A stretch of DNA of 64,000 bases from NCBI RefSeq assembly GCF_900078195.1, contig NZ_FJVE01000007.1, positions 1,054,001 to 1,118,000 of the forward strand, given 5' to 3'. Position 1 is the stretch's first letter. Each line of letters begins with the position of its first letter. The translations under genes and the position numbers were made by a program. Below the pieces are notes generated by a model. It was not told the DNA's origin. It did no database searches and worked only from the letters and a program-made list of their open reading frames with translations. The stretch comes from Clostridium sp. Marseille-P299. Its GTDB lineage: Bacteria; Bacillota; Clostridia; Lachnospirales; Lachnospiraceae. Positions 16,901 through 25,796 of the stretch are shown here, in pieces.

Positions 16901-18184
16901 ATGGGATTATATAAGCGGATATTTATGGAGATTATAAGAAGGCCATTTAGAGCGGTGACTATAGCATTTATGATATTAGTATTGTCATTAGCATCCTTGG
17001 TGGGAGTATTTTTACACGACATAGTAAAAACTGCGTATCAGGAATATATTAAAATAGAGGGGTATAGTATCGCCATTGAGAATAATAATCAGGAGTCTAT
17101 ACCAAATGAAATAAGTGATGAGATTTTAGCATTAGATTATATAATAGGCTGCAATAATAATAGTAATTTGTATGATTATTTTAGGCCAGTTGATTTTATA
17201 AATATTCCGTATGATGGGAATGACCAAGAAGGAAATGAAGAGGCAGTAGATGTTATATTATATGCCAATATTAATACGTCATTATATGGAAGCTTTCGAA
17301 ATAATGAGATGATACTTATTGAGGGAACTTATCCTGATTCTAAAAATAAAGGTGTCCTTATTGATGAAAAGCTTGCAAAAAAGAATGAACTCAGTATTGG
17401 AAAAAGTATAAAACTATACAGCAAAGTATATGATAAAGTAGTTGATTTTAATATAATTGGCATATATAAAACATTAGAAGCACCGAATTCAAAGGTGAGT
17501 AATGATTTGGGTACACATTATACGGTATCCGCAAATAGTTATATTTTTTGTGACTATGATTCATATTTCAAAGTATCTGACAGAAATTCGTCTATAACAT
17601 CCTTGATATTTTATGTTAATGAGTACGACAATATATTACCAACGTATAAAAAAATCGAAGAAATTGTTTTGCCTGAAGGGTACGGAGTAATTAATTGCCT
17701 TGAGAGTACTCTAAGCTATTATGGAAAAGTTATACTTACTTTAAAGAATACGACTTCTAGTTTACTTGAATTTACATATATTACGTCCCTTTTTATCTTA
17801 TTTTTAATGACTCTCTTGTGGATGAGGGATCATTATTATGAGGCTGGAATCTATATTGCGTTAGGAACAGAAAAGTATAAAATAGTATTATATTTTGTGC
17901 TAGAGATACTAACAATTGCAGTAAGCTCCCTTATTGTATCTATATTAATTGGACGTAGCGTGGTGTATACATATAGAAACCAGTTACTAAATTTAGCTCT
18001 AAGATTTACTAATTCAAAATTTCTTGACAATGCTATGGAAAGTAAAGTTTTGGAACATGCATTTTCTGTTCAATCGCTGCTGTATGCAAGCGTAATCTAT
18101 CTGGTTGTAGTTTTAGTTGCAACATTGCTATCCAGTACTATTATCGCAAATTATAATCCTAGAAAATTATTTGATAAAGAATAA
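16901..18184 (+). CDS. ABC transporter permease, FtsX/MacB type (second)
   Basis: 427 residues from ATG at 16901, placed by GGAGG at 16890-16894; the frame is open upstream, but that part overlaps the ATPase gene. N-terminal helix (about 20-42), large extracytoplasmic domain, three C-terminal helices. EGTYPDSKNKGVLIDEKLAKK repeats the motif of the first permease. Last gene of the five-gene sigma-factor operon. Probably dimerises with the first permease. Confidence 0.85.
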   Translation: MGLYKRIFMEIIRRPFRAVTIAFMILVLSLASLVGVFLHDIVKTAYQEYIKIEGYSIAIENNNQESIPNEISDEILALDYIIGCNNNSNLYDYFRPVDFINIPYDGNDQEGNEEAVDVILYANINTSLYGSFRNNEMILIEGTYPDSKNKGVLIDEKLAKKNELSIGKSIKLYSKVYDKVVDFNIIGIYKTLEAPNSKVSNDLGTHYTVSANSYIFCDYDSYFKVSDRNSSITSLIFYVNEYDNILPTYKKIEEIVLPEGYGVINCLESTLSYYGKVILTLKNTTSSLLEFTYITSLFILFLMTLLWMRDHYYEAGIYIALGTEKYKIVLYFVLEILTIAVSSLIVSILIGRSVVYTYRNQLLNLALRFTNSKFLDNAMESKVLEHAFSVQSLLYASVIYLVVVLVATLLSSTIIANYNPRKLFDKE

Positions 18185-18261
18185 TAGGGATTTATGTAAT
18201 AATGGCAAAGAAGGCAATTTACGAAAAAGAGAATTTAAACTACGAAACATTTTAAGTAAGC

Positions 18262-18290
18262 TTGACCTAACTTAAGTATCTCTTTATAAT
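18262..18290 (+). promoter_or_regulatory. Sigma-A-type promoter of the FMN reductase gene
   Basis: TTGACC, 17-bp spacer, TATAAT, located 46 bp before the start codon. One of the best vegetative promoters in the window. Confidence 0.8.
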
Positions 18291-18335
18291 AGAGTTATCA
18301 GTGAATGATATACATAACTTAAAGGAGGTAATAAA

Positions 18336-18893
18336 ATGAGCATTAAAATTGGTGTTTTTGTTGGCAGTTTAAGAAGAGATTCCTTTAGCAAAAAGGTAGC
18401 GGAAACGTTTAATTCTCTTATGCCAGAAAAGTATGAAATGAAAATAATTGAGATAGGCAATTTGCAAATTTATAATCAAGATTTTGATGATGATGGGAAT
18501 ACACCAAAGGAATGGGATGCATTCCGTAAAGTGGTAAAAGAGTTGGATGGTTTTTTGTTTGTAACACCAGAATATAACCGCTCCATTCCTCCAGTACTTA
18601 AAAATGCATTGGACATTGCTTCAAGACCATATGGGCAAAATGTATGGTCAGGTAAGCCCGGAGCTATCATTAGTGTTTCACCTGGTAATTTAGGTGGGTT
18701 TGGTGCAAATCATCATTTGCGTCAAGTGCTTTCCTTTTTAAATGTTTATACAATGCAACAGCCAGAAGCATATCTATCTAGTATTACAGATAGTCTTGAT
18801 GAACAAGGAAATATTTCCAGTGAAAGAACAATTAAGTATATGCAAAATATTGCAAATGGTTTTGCTGAATGGTTGGATAAATTTATAATTTAA
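18336..18893 (+). CDS. NAD(P)H-dependent FMN reductase family protein
   Basis: 185 residues with a flavodoxin-like fold. GSLRRDSFSKK at residues 9-19 is the FMN phosphate loop, and TPEYNRSIPPVLKNALD is the hallmark of the NADPH-dependent FMN reductase/ChrR/azoreductase family. GNLGGFGANHHLR follows. Full length for the family. Probably reduces FMN, quinones or xenobiotics in the cytoplasm. Own promoter at 18262-18290 and a strong terminator at 19005, so it is monocistronic. AAAGGAGGT ribosome-binding site. Confidence 0.88.
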   Translation: MSIKIGVFVGSLRRDSFSKKVAETFNSLMPEKYEMKIIEIGNLQIYNQDFDDDGNTPKEWDAFRKVVKELDGFLFVTPEYNRSIPPVLKNALDIASRPYGQNVWSGKPGAIISVSPGNLGGFGANHHLRQVLSFLNVYTMQQPEAYLSSITDSLDEQGNISSERTIKYMQNIANGFAEWLDKFII

Positions 18894-19004
18894 AATATTA
18901 GCTTCTAATATATTGTTTCATGATTATGCTACATATTGAAAAGTAACACAGAGTAATGAGAGGCATATATAAAGAAGTAATAAGTTAATAATAAATTTTA
19001 GAAG

Positions 19005-19062
19005 GAGTATAAGAATCCCTTTATTTCAAATATGAAATAAAGGGATTCTTATACTCTTTTTT
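19005..19062 (+). terminator. Strong terminator with perfect 24-bp stem
   Basis: Arms 19005-19028 and 19033-19056 are perfectly complementary over 24 bp with a 4-nt loop, followed by six T. Unusually long for an intrinsic terminator. The 234 bp from here to 19296 hold a short leader hairpin (GTAAAAC/GTTTTAC at 19201-19219) and a possible -10 (TATAAT at 19182), but nothing else recognisable. Confidence 0.85.
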
Positions 19063-19296
19063 GTATGAATTATTTGTATGATATTACAATAATCTTACAG
19101 TTTATTTGCTTTTGGGTCAAAAAAATAACATTTAATTTGAAAATTTAACATTTATGTCACAATTTAGACACATTTTTGTCGTATAATTGTAAAAGGCGAT
19201 GTAAAACAATGAGTTTTACGATAAGCAATTGAGAAATGACTATAACAAAATTAAATAGATAGAAGGCTTCATGGAGTCGAGAAAGGAATAGTACTC

Positions 19297-21231
19297 ATGT
19301 TACCATTTACAAGAAAGAACAGATTACGCATTGCAGTAGTTGGTGCAGTGGTAGGATTAAGTTCATCAGTAGTAGCTCCTAATTTTTTAATTAAGGAGAA
19401 TACAGTAGAGGCTAGTAAGAAAGCTGCAATCGTTTCACAGCAGCATGATTTGATCGAAGATAATGATAGTGCACTTAGTTTGGCTAGTAATGTTTTAGGT
19501 GCTACCAATATTAGTGATTATACTTTAAATAATGTATTAAGAGATTCTAATAATACAGAAAATAATATTACATATAAAGCGAATGATTCAGATAGTAATG
19601 TTGATGCGTTGGCGAACAACGAGAATGCAGATGATGTAACAGCTAGTGCAGATGCAAACGAAGCTGAAACTGATAAATCAGCAGACACCAATGAATCAAC
19701 AGATGAAGAAAATGTAGTATCTACATTATCAACAGAAGATCAAGAGGATGCAGGTGAAGATGTAGTAGATGATGCAGAAGATGGTGAAACTGATGCTGAA
19801 ACTACAGTAGAAGAAGACCCAGCTCCAATGTTTTATACAATTGGTGTAAAGCATAGCAGCGTAATAGCTATTCAAGAACGATTAATGGATCTTGGTTTTA
19901 TGGAGTATGCAGAACCAACCGATTATTATGGTACAATTACATCCGAAGCAGTTATGATGTTTCAACGTCAGCAAGACTTAAAGCAAGATGGAATTCTTGG
20001 ACCAGAGACATATGCAACATTATTATCAGATGATGCGAAACATTATGCAGCAAAGTTGGGTATGGATGGTAATGACATCAAACGTATTCAACAAAGACTT
20101 TATGAAATGGGTTACCTTACATCTGCGGATATGGTAACTGGTCATTTCGGGGATGTTACAGAAGCAGCTGTTAAAAAAATGCAAGAAAACAATGGTTTAT
20201 CTGCTGATGGTAAAGTAGGTGTTCAAACAGTTGAACTTTTATATAGTGAAGCAGCAAAACCAAACCTAATTGTTTATGGAGAAAAATCAGATATTGTGCT
20301 TGAAGCTCAAAATAGATTGAAAGAATTAGGTTATTTAACAACTACTCCAGATGGTACATATGGAAATGATACCTTAATTGCAGTTAAGCAATTTCAATCA
20401 AGAAATGACCTTATTGTTGATGGTTTCTTAGGACCATCCACAAGACAAGTATTAAATAGTTCTTCTGCAGTTCCTAATGGTTTATCATTAGGTGATAACA
20501 GTGATGCAGTTAAACGTGTTCAAGAATTATTAAATAAATATGGATATATATCCTCTAGTAATATGACAGGATATTTTGGTGAGGTAACTGAAGATGCAGT
20601 AAAGGCATTCCAGAAAAATAATGGACTTACTGCAGATGGTAACGTTGGCGTTATGACAATGAACAAGTTGACATCAGGTGATGCCACTCCAGCTAGTAGC
20701 TCTTCATCTAGCTCCTCAAGTTCAAGTTCCTCTAATAGTAACGCAAGTAACACAAATAGTTCAAGCAGTTCAAGCAGTTCAAACAGCTCAAGTAACTCCA
20801 GCAGTAATTCTGGAAGCTCAAGTAGTTCTTCCAGTAGTTCCTCAAGCAGCTCTTCAAGCACTAGCAATTCATCCGTTAGCGCATTGATTAGTATAGCTAA
20901 ATCAAAGGTTGGAACGCCTTATGTACTTGGTGCAAAAGGTCCAAACGCATTTGACTGTTCTGGATTTATCTACTGGTGCTTAAATCAGGTTGGTATTAAA
21001 CAAAGTTACTTAACATCAAGTGGCTGGAGAAATGTTGGTAAATATAAGAGAATTTCTAGTTTATCAGATGTTAGAGCCGGAGATATTATTGTAGTAAAAG
21101 GCCATGTTGGTATTGCAGCTGGTAATGGTATGGTTATCGATGCATCTTCTTCACAAGGAAGAATTGTATATCGTGATATCAATTCTTGGTGGAGTTCAAG
21201 ATTTATCGTTGCATGGAGAATCTTTGACTAG
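19297..21231 (+). CDS. Secreted NlpC/P60 peptidoglycan endopeptidase with four PG-binding domains
   Basis: 644 residues. N-terminal export signal (KNRLRIAVVGAVVGLSSSVVAPNF). An acidic Ala/Asp/Glu/Thr-rich spacer follows. Four PG_binding_1 domains lie at about 185-245, 248-312, 325-388 and 390-455, each with a 'qerL...Gyl....G.fg..T..av..fQ...gl..DG..G..T' pattern. A Ser/Asn-rich linker of about 60 residues leads to a C-terminal NlpC/P60 domain. Catalytic Cys is in NAFDCSGFI (about residue 553) and His in KGHVGIAAG (about 603). It cleaves wall stem peptides, most likely in cell separation or wall turnover. Confidence 0.93.
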   Translation: MLPFTRKNRLRIAVVGAVVGLSSSVVAPNFLIKENTVEASKKAAIVSQQHDLIEDNDSALSLASNVLGATNISDYTLNNVLRDSNNTENNITYKANDSDSNVDALANNENADDVTASADANEAETDKSADTNESTDEENVVSTLSTEDQEDAGEDVVDDAEDGETDAETTVEEDPAPMFYTIGVKHSSVIAIQERLMDLGFMEYAEPTDYYGTITSEAVMMFQRQQDLKQDGILGPETYATLLSDDAKHYAAKLGMDGNDIKRIQQRLYEMGYLTSADMVTGHFGDVTEAAVKKMQENNGLSADGKVGVQTVELLYSEAAKPNLIVYGEKSDIVLEAQNRLKELGYLTTTPDGTYGNDTLIAVKQFQSRNDLIVDGFLGPSTRQVLNSSSAVPNGLSLGDNSDAVKRVQELLNKYGYISSSNMTGYFGEVTEDAVKAFQKNNGLTADGNVGVMTMNKLTSGDATPASSSSSSSSSSSSSNSNASNTNSSSSSSSSNSSSNSSSNSGSSSSSSSSSSSSSSSTSNSSVSALISIAKSKVGTPYVLGAKGPNAFDCSGFIYWCLNQVGIKQSYLTSSGWRNVGKYKRISSLSDVRAGDIIVVKGHVGIAAGNGMVIDASSSQGRIVYRDINSWWSSRFIVAWRIFD

Positions 21232-21280
21232 ATAGTAGAAAAATTGTAAAGAATTAATAATAAAAATTTAATCAATAAAA

Positions 21281-21366
21281 AAGCAGCAAGGGAAGATGAG
21301 CCGACCTCTTAAAGTTAGACATAAATCTAACTTTAAGGGATCACATCATTACCCTTGCTGCTTTTA
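21281..21366 (+). terminator. Terminator with compound hairpin
   Basis: Outer stem AAGCAGCAAGGG (21281-21292) with CCCTTGCTGCTT (21352-21363), then TTAT. An inner stem CTTAAAGTTAGA/TCTAACTTTAAG lies within. It ends the NlpC/P60 transcription unit. Confidence 0.75.
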
Positions 21367-21617
21367 TCTCTATTGGCATGGTATTAATTTACTATATTAT
21401 TGTGAGATACAATTTTCTTCAAAATAATTGTGCGATATTTATATACATATTAGTTTATAATTAGTAAAAATGCTTAAAATACAGCATAATTTTAGTCATT
21501 CATAGATTATCTAAAATATTGTAAAATAATTACATTTATTATATAATGAAAGAAAACAAATATTAAACTACTTAATATAGATAATATGTCAGTTTGATTT
21601 ATATAACCTCTTATTTT

Positions 21618-21663
21618 GCTTAACACTCATTTAACTTAATACTCATTTAACTTAACACTCATA
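21618..21663 (+). repeat. Short tandem repeat, 16-bp unit
   Basis: About 2.8 copies of a unit with consensus TTAACTTAAYACTCAT. It lies in the 597-bp gap before the mannanase gene, which otherwise is AT-rich and shows no other feature after the terminator at 21281-21366. Confidence 0.6.
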
Positions 21664-21828
21664 TTAGACCCTACAACCCATTCATCTTATTTTGTACTCT
21701 CGGAAAAGTATTAAACAGAAAGATATCTGCTTATATAACTTTTCTCTAAATATAAATGTTTTACATATGGGCCAATATCTGTGAATTTTTATTTTCCGAG
21801 TGTAAATATTTTATGGGAGGTATTAAGA

Positions 21829-24057
21829 ATGATAAGAGGCAAAAACAAAGTAATTGCATCGGCGCTAACATTATTATTAGTCGCGTCTATGCTAATTACA
21901 AATGTATCTGGGCCATTAGGGGTTATGGCAGGTACAAACAGCAGTGTAAGTGCACAAGCTGCTGAGAAATTTTCTACAAAGTTGGAAGCTGAAGATGCAA
22001 CAATGACCGGAACGATTCAAGTTTCTGACACAAGAGAAGGGTATAGTGGAACAGGATATGCGACAGGATTTACGCAAAGCAATAATAATTCTTGGTCAAT
22101 CGCTGTAACTATTCCAGTAACAGGGCATTATACTTTTACGATCCGAAGTGCATCTGATAGTTATAAAGAAAATTATCTTTTTATCGATGGTGCACAAGCT
22201 GGCACAATTTACAGTACAGGTGATGGTATATGGGGTGATACCGTTATCGAAAGCGTATATTTACAAGCGGGAACTCTGACTTTATCCGTGAAAGAATTTT
22301 GGGGTTGGTTCGATTTAGATTATATTTTTATTGAAGCTGGCTCTGGTGTGGATGCTTCTGTTTATCAAGGAGCGACAGCAACCCTTGTAAATCCCAATGC
22401 AAATGAGAAAACAAAAAATATAATGGGGTATTTAAAGAGCATTTATGGGAAGCAAACCTTATCTGGACAGTCTGCTACACTTAATGCGAGTACAGAAATT
22501 GAAACCCTTTATAAAACGACTGGTAAATATCCAGCGATACGTATGCTAGATTTTATTTTTTGTTCTCCAGCAAGTGATTGGCATTCTACTGGTGAAGTAG
22601 ATTTAGCTCTTGATTGGGAAGCAAAAGGTGGTTTAACTACTTTTCAATGGCATTGGCATGCACCAAAAGGAGGGGCATCTTTTTATACTGAAAAAACTAC
22701 ATTTGATTTAGCAAAAGCAGTCACAACAGAAGATATTAGCAGAAAGCCTTTATCGGAAGTAAAAGCTATGTATGAAGCTGGTAAGATTTCAGAAGAATGT
22801 TATCTTATGGTGAGAGATATTGATGCTATTTCTGGTTATATTGATCAATTACAAGATGCAGGAATCACTATACTTTGGAGACCACTTCATGAAGCAAGTG
22901 GCGGATGGTTTTGGTGGGGAGCTGCTGGGTCGGATGCTTATTTATGGCTATATAAGTTGATGTTTGATCGTCAAACATATTATCATCAACTAAATAATTT
23001 AATTTGGGTATGGAATGGACAAGGTCAAGATTGGTATCCAGGAGATGAATATTGTGATATTGTTAGTACAGATATTTATGCGGATAAACACAATTATAAT
23101 GCTCAGACTGCGCAATTTATGAAAACACTAAATTATGCAAATGGAAATAAAATGACTGCACTAAGTGAAAATGGTGTTATGTTAGATCCAGATTTAATGT
23201 CTAGAGATAATACATTTTGGCTGTGGTTTGCAGTATGGTATGGCGATTTCCTAATTGACTATTCTGGTAATTTAAACGGAGTATATACAGAAGCATCTAT
23301 GGTTAAAAAAGTATATAATAGTGAGAAAGTAATTACTTTAGATGAATTACCTGACTTTGATGGGACACTACCAACACCGATTCCTACGATAATACCGACA
23401 GCAATACCAACAGCAATACCAACAGCAATTCCGACAATAATACCGACAGTAACACCAGTAGTAACGCCAACGGTAATTCCGACAGTAACACCAACGGTAA
23501 CGCCAACAATAACGCCAACAATAACGCCAACGGTAATACCAACGATTACACCTACAGTGATACCTACTATGATACCAACAGTAACACCTACCCCAGGTGA
23601 ATTCACATTATCATTAACGAATAGCGGAAATGCAACAGTGGTATCGAATACGATAAATAATAATTTAAAAATTAAGCATGAAAATGGAAGCGATATTGAT
23701 TTATCCAAGCTTAGCATCCGTTATTATTATACAAAAGAAGGAGCTGCTACAGAAAACTTTTATTGTGATACTTCTGCAATGCAGTTAAATAAAGCTCCTT
23801 GGTATGTAACATATAATTCGGCAGTAAAAGGAACATTTTATTCTATGGTAACACCAATAGCAAACGCAGATTCTTATATTAATATAGCATTTAATACAAC
23901 AGATAAGCTGTCTGCAGGGGCTACCTTAATGATCAATACTAGAATATCCAAGAGTGACTGGAGTTTATATAACCAGGAAAACGACTATTCGTACGGCGAT
24001 AGCGCACATATACTGGTATATTATGATGGTAATCTTGTATTAGGTGTAGAGCCATAA
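21829..24057 (+). CDS. Secreted GH26 beta-mannanase with CBM35-like and CBM3-like modules
   Basis: 742 residues from ATG at 21829, with GGGAGG 8 nt upstream; in-frame GTG at 21781 has no such site. Signal peptide (KNKVIASALTLLLVASMLIT). CBM35-like module (about 45-165: LEAEDATMTGTIQVSD, GYATGFT). GH26 catalytic domain (about 180-520), with the acid/base Glu in WRPLHEASGGWFWWG (about 354) and the nucleophile Glu in ALSENGVM (about 446). Then a Thr/Pro linker of some 25 short repeats and a CBM3-like C-terminal module (SIRYYYTKEG, SDWSLYNQENDYSY). It hydrolyses beta-1,4-mannan while anchored to plant wall polysaccharide. The native terminator seems now separated by an IS element. Confidence 0.93.
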   Translation: MIRGKNKVIASALTLLLVASMLITNVSGPLGVMAGTNSSVSAQAAEKFSTKLEAEDATMTGTIQVSDTREGYSGTGYATGFTQSNNNSWSIAVTIPVTGHYTFTIRSASDSYKENYLFIDGAQAGTIYSTGDGIWGDTVIESVYLQAGTLTLSVKEFWGWFDLDYIFIEAGSGVDASVYQGATATLVNPNANEKTKNIMGYLKSIYGKQTLSGQSATLNASTEIETLYKTTGKYPAIRMLDFIFCSPASDWHSTGEVDLALDWEAKGGLTTFQWHWHAPKGGASFYTEKTTFDLAKAVTTEDISRKPLSEVKAMYEAGKISEECYLMVRDIDAISGYIDQLQDAGITILWRPLHEASGGWFWWGAAGSDAYLWLYKLMFDRQTYYHQLNNLIWVWNGQGQDWYPGDEYCDIVSTDIYADKHNYNAQTAQFMKTLNYANGNKMTALSENGVMLDPDLMSRDNTFWLWFAVWYGDFLIDYSGNLNGVYTEASMVKKVYNSEKVITLDELPDFDGTLPTPIPTIIPTAIPTAIPTAIPTIIPTVTPVVTPTVIPTVTPTVTPTITPTITPTVIPTITPTVIPTMIPTVTPTPGEFTLSLTNSGNATVVSNTINNNLKIKHENGSDIDLSKLSIRYYYTKEGAATENFYCDTSAMQLNKAPWYVTYNSAVKGTFYSMVTPIANADSYINIAFNTTDKLSAGATLMINTRISKSDWSLYNQENDYSYGDSAHILVYYDGNLVLGVEP

Positions 24058-24077
24058 TTAAATATCGTGAAAATAAA

Positions 24078-25492
24078 GGCTCTGTGTCAAGTGTTGGGGC
24101 GGGTTCTTGTGGAACCCGCTTCTTTACTAGAATCAGAGCTGTTTTTATGTTATTTTCTATAATGTCTGTTTTTGGACATGACAAATAAACCTCGTGCCAG
24201 TCTAGCTTTATTTAATTCATACTATGCAATATTCTGGTTCTGAAACGTGGGAAGTTTTTCATACCAAATGATACACGTTTTAGAATTTTAATTTTGTTAT
24301 TATACCCTTCTGTAGGGCCATTGGTTAATCCGTATTTAAATGCATTTAAAATTCCTTCCGACCAATTACGATAAGTAGCTGCGCATTTCTCAAACTCCTC
24401 TAAGCCGGATGTTTCAGCCCATTTAATCCATTCAAAGAATTGTTTTCTTTGTTCTGAGTATTTCTTATTTTGGCATATCGCATAAAACCATTCTTTTAAT
24501 TTATGAGCTAAGCGAAGATCATCATTGTATTGTAACATTAAATCACATGCATGCTTTTTTTCTTCTTTGAGCTTATAATATCGTGTAAGAATCAACTTTC
24601 GACTACGTTTATAGTATTTCCGTAATGCTACAGGCATTGTCTTTTGAAGACGTTTGCGTACCTTTTCAGTAGCCCAAGTTACTTGGCGAATGAAATGATA
24701 TTTATCAATAATAATGGCAGCATTGGGAAAATAAATTTTAGCTAATTCAACATAAGGCTGCCACATATCACAAACAAAGAATTTCACTCGATATCTTTCT
24801 GCGCGATTTAGTCCAGAGAAGTAAGATGATAAGTGAGCCTGTGATCGATTAGGGAGAATATCCATAACAGAAGGTAAGTTTGGATTTACTATAATACATT
24901 GATACTTTCCTGCATCTGTATCGCCTTTGAATTCGTCAATAGAAATAGAATTTTTAAGCTTCGGACAGGAATAACTGAGCGTATCAAGAATTCTAGCAAC
25001 CGTTGAGGGGGATACATTAGTACGCTTAGCGATAGATTTCATGCTTACAAGCTCACGAAGCATATGAGCAATAATATGTGTAAGACGAGTTGTGCGCTGT
25101 TGGTATCTTGCTAGAAAAGAGTATTTTTCATAAAACCGTTTGCCACAGGTGCAGATATAACGCCGTTTTCTAAGAACAAGGAAACAGTTTTTAAATTGAA
25201 AAGGTAAATCCTTTATTTTTTGATCTCGATAGTCATGAACACGTTTTGTTTGTTTACCACAATTAGGGCAAATATGTTCAGAAGGATTAGTTTCGAGATA
25301 TATTTTAACAAAAGTATCAGCATGAGTGATATTTTTTATTTTTACCCCTTTTAAATCTAATAATTTATTGATACAATAATTATGCATTATTGCAACCTCC
25401 TTGTGATTTGTTTGTCAGACTGGCACGAGGAGGTCTTTTTTTATTGTAATATAAAATGTTGGAGTTTGCACCCCAACATTTATTATAGAACC
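24078..25492 (-). mobile_element. Complete ISL3-family insertion sequence (1415 bp)
   Basis: The ends are imperfect inverted repeats: left GGCTCTGTGTCAAGTGTTGG, right (complement) GGTTCTATAATAAATGTTGG, both followed by GG. The flanks are a perfect 8-bp target duplication, AAAATAAA at 24070-24077 and 25493-25500, the length expected for ISL3. A second inner inverted repeat, CCTCGTGCCAGTCT at 24190-24203 and its complement at 25417-25430, brackets the transposase gene. All parts are intact, so the insertion looks recent. Inside the left end, a GCGGGTTC hairpin at 24099-24119 may block outside transcription. Confidence 0.92.
24212..25387 (-). CDS. ISL3-family transposase
   Basis: 391 residues. 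N-terminal zinc-binding region (CPNCGKQTKRVHDYR, later CTCGKRFYEKY), then a helix-turn-helix (SIAKRTNVSPSTVARILD). The DDE catalytic core has Asp in SIDEFKG, Asp in FVCDMWQPY and Glu in GPTEGYNNKIK, with DKYHFIRQ typical of ISL3. Start at ATG after AAGGAGG. Full-length, with no frameshift. It carries out cut-and-paste transposition of the surrounding element. Confidence 0.95.
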   Translation of the reverse strand: MHNYCINKLLDLKGVKIKNITHADTFVKIYLETNPSEHICPNCGKQTKRVHDYRDQKIKDLPFQFKNCFLVLRKRRYICTCGKRFYEKYSFLARYQQRTTRLTHIIAHMLRELVSMKSIAKRTNVSPSTVARILDTLSYSCPKLKNSISIDEFKGDTDAGKYQCIIVNPNLPSVMDILPNRSQAHLSSYFSGLNRAERYRVKFFVCDMWQPYVELAKIYFPNAAIIIDKYHFIRQVTWATEKVRKRLQKTMPVALRKYYKRSRKLILTRYYKLKEEKKHACDLMLQYNDDLRLAHKLKEWFYAICQNKKYSEQRKQFFEWIKWAETSGLEEFEKCAATYRNWSEGILNAFKYGLTNGPTEGYNNKIKILKRVSFGMKNFPRFRTRILHSMN

Positions 25493-25501
25493 AAAATAAA
25501 A

Positions 25502-25536
25502 GCAAGGGATGGTTGAAAGGACCACCCCTTGTTTTT
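25502..25536 (+). terminator. Terminator, probably the displaced GH26 terminator
   Basis: GCAAGGGATGGT, 7-nt loop, ACCACCCCTTGT (one mismatch), then TTTTT. With the IS and one 8-bp duplicate removed, this hairpin would begin about 22 bp after the mannanase stop codon. The 128 bp from here to 25664 show no other feature. Confidence 0.7.
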
Positions 25537-25664
25537 ATTGAGAGATAAAGGGAAATGAAAAGTTATTCATCCTTGTTTACTTCACATATGTTTCATTCGT
25601 CTTTTTTGTGATTAAGGTTCTATTATTTGTGTTTCTTATTCTCATTTTTGTAATCAACGTTCAA

Positions 25665-25796
25665 TTATTTGTGTTCCTTATTTTCTTCTTTGTGATCATC
25701 ATTTTTTTCTTTGTGTTCTTTATTCCCTTCTTTATGATTATCATTTTTTTCTTTGTGTTCTTTATTCTCTTCTTTATGATCATCATTTTTTTCTCT
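25665..25796 (-). repeat. 42-bp tandem repeat coding KEKNDDHKEENKEH
   Basis: Three near-identical 42-bp units form the 3' end of the DUF4474 gene and encode 14-residue Lys/Glu/His units. The last unit ends one Lys before the stop. Confidence 0.75.

Noticed and set aside
19190..19296. c-di-AMP (ydaO) or c-di-GMP riboswitch before the NlpC/P60 gene
   Set aside because: Such switches are common before wall hydrolases, but none of the conserved core motifs is seen; only a short 7-bp hairpin is present.
20520..20867. Minus-strand Leu/Glu-rich frame
   Set aside because: Antisense of the Ser-rich linker and last PG-binding domain of the NlpC/P60 gene; low complexity only.
21756..21965. Plus-strand frame of 69 residues before and over the GH26 start
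   Set aside because: It overlaps the signal-peptide codons in another frame and has no site; the GH26 gene explains the region.
23259..23717. Minus-strand frame of 152 residues rich in Gly/Val/Ile
   Set aside because: It is the antisense of the Thr/Pro linker of the GH26 gene; the repeat pattern comes from the plus-strand codons and there is no ribosome-binding site.
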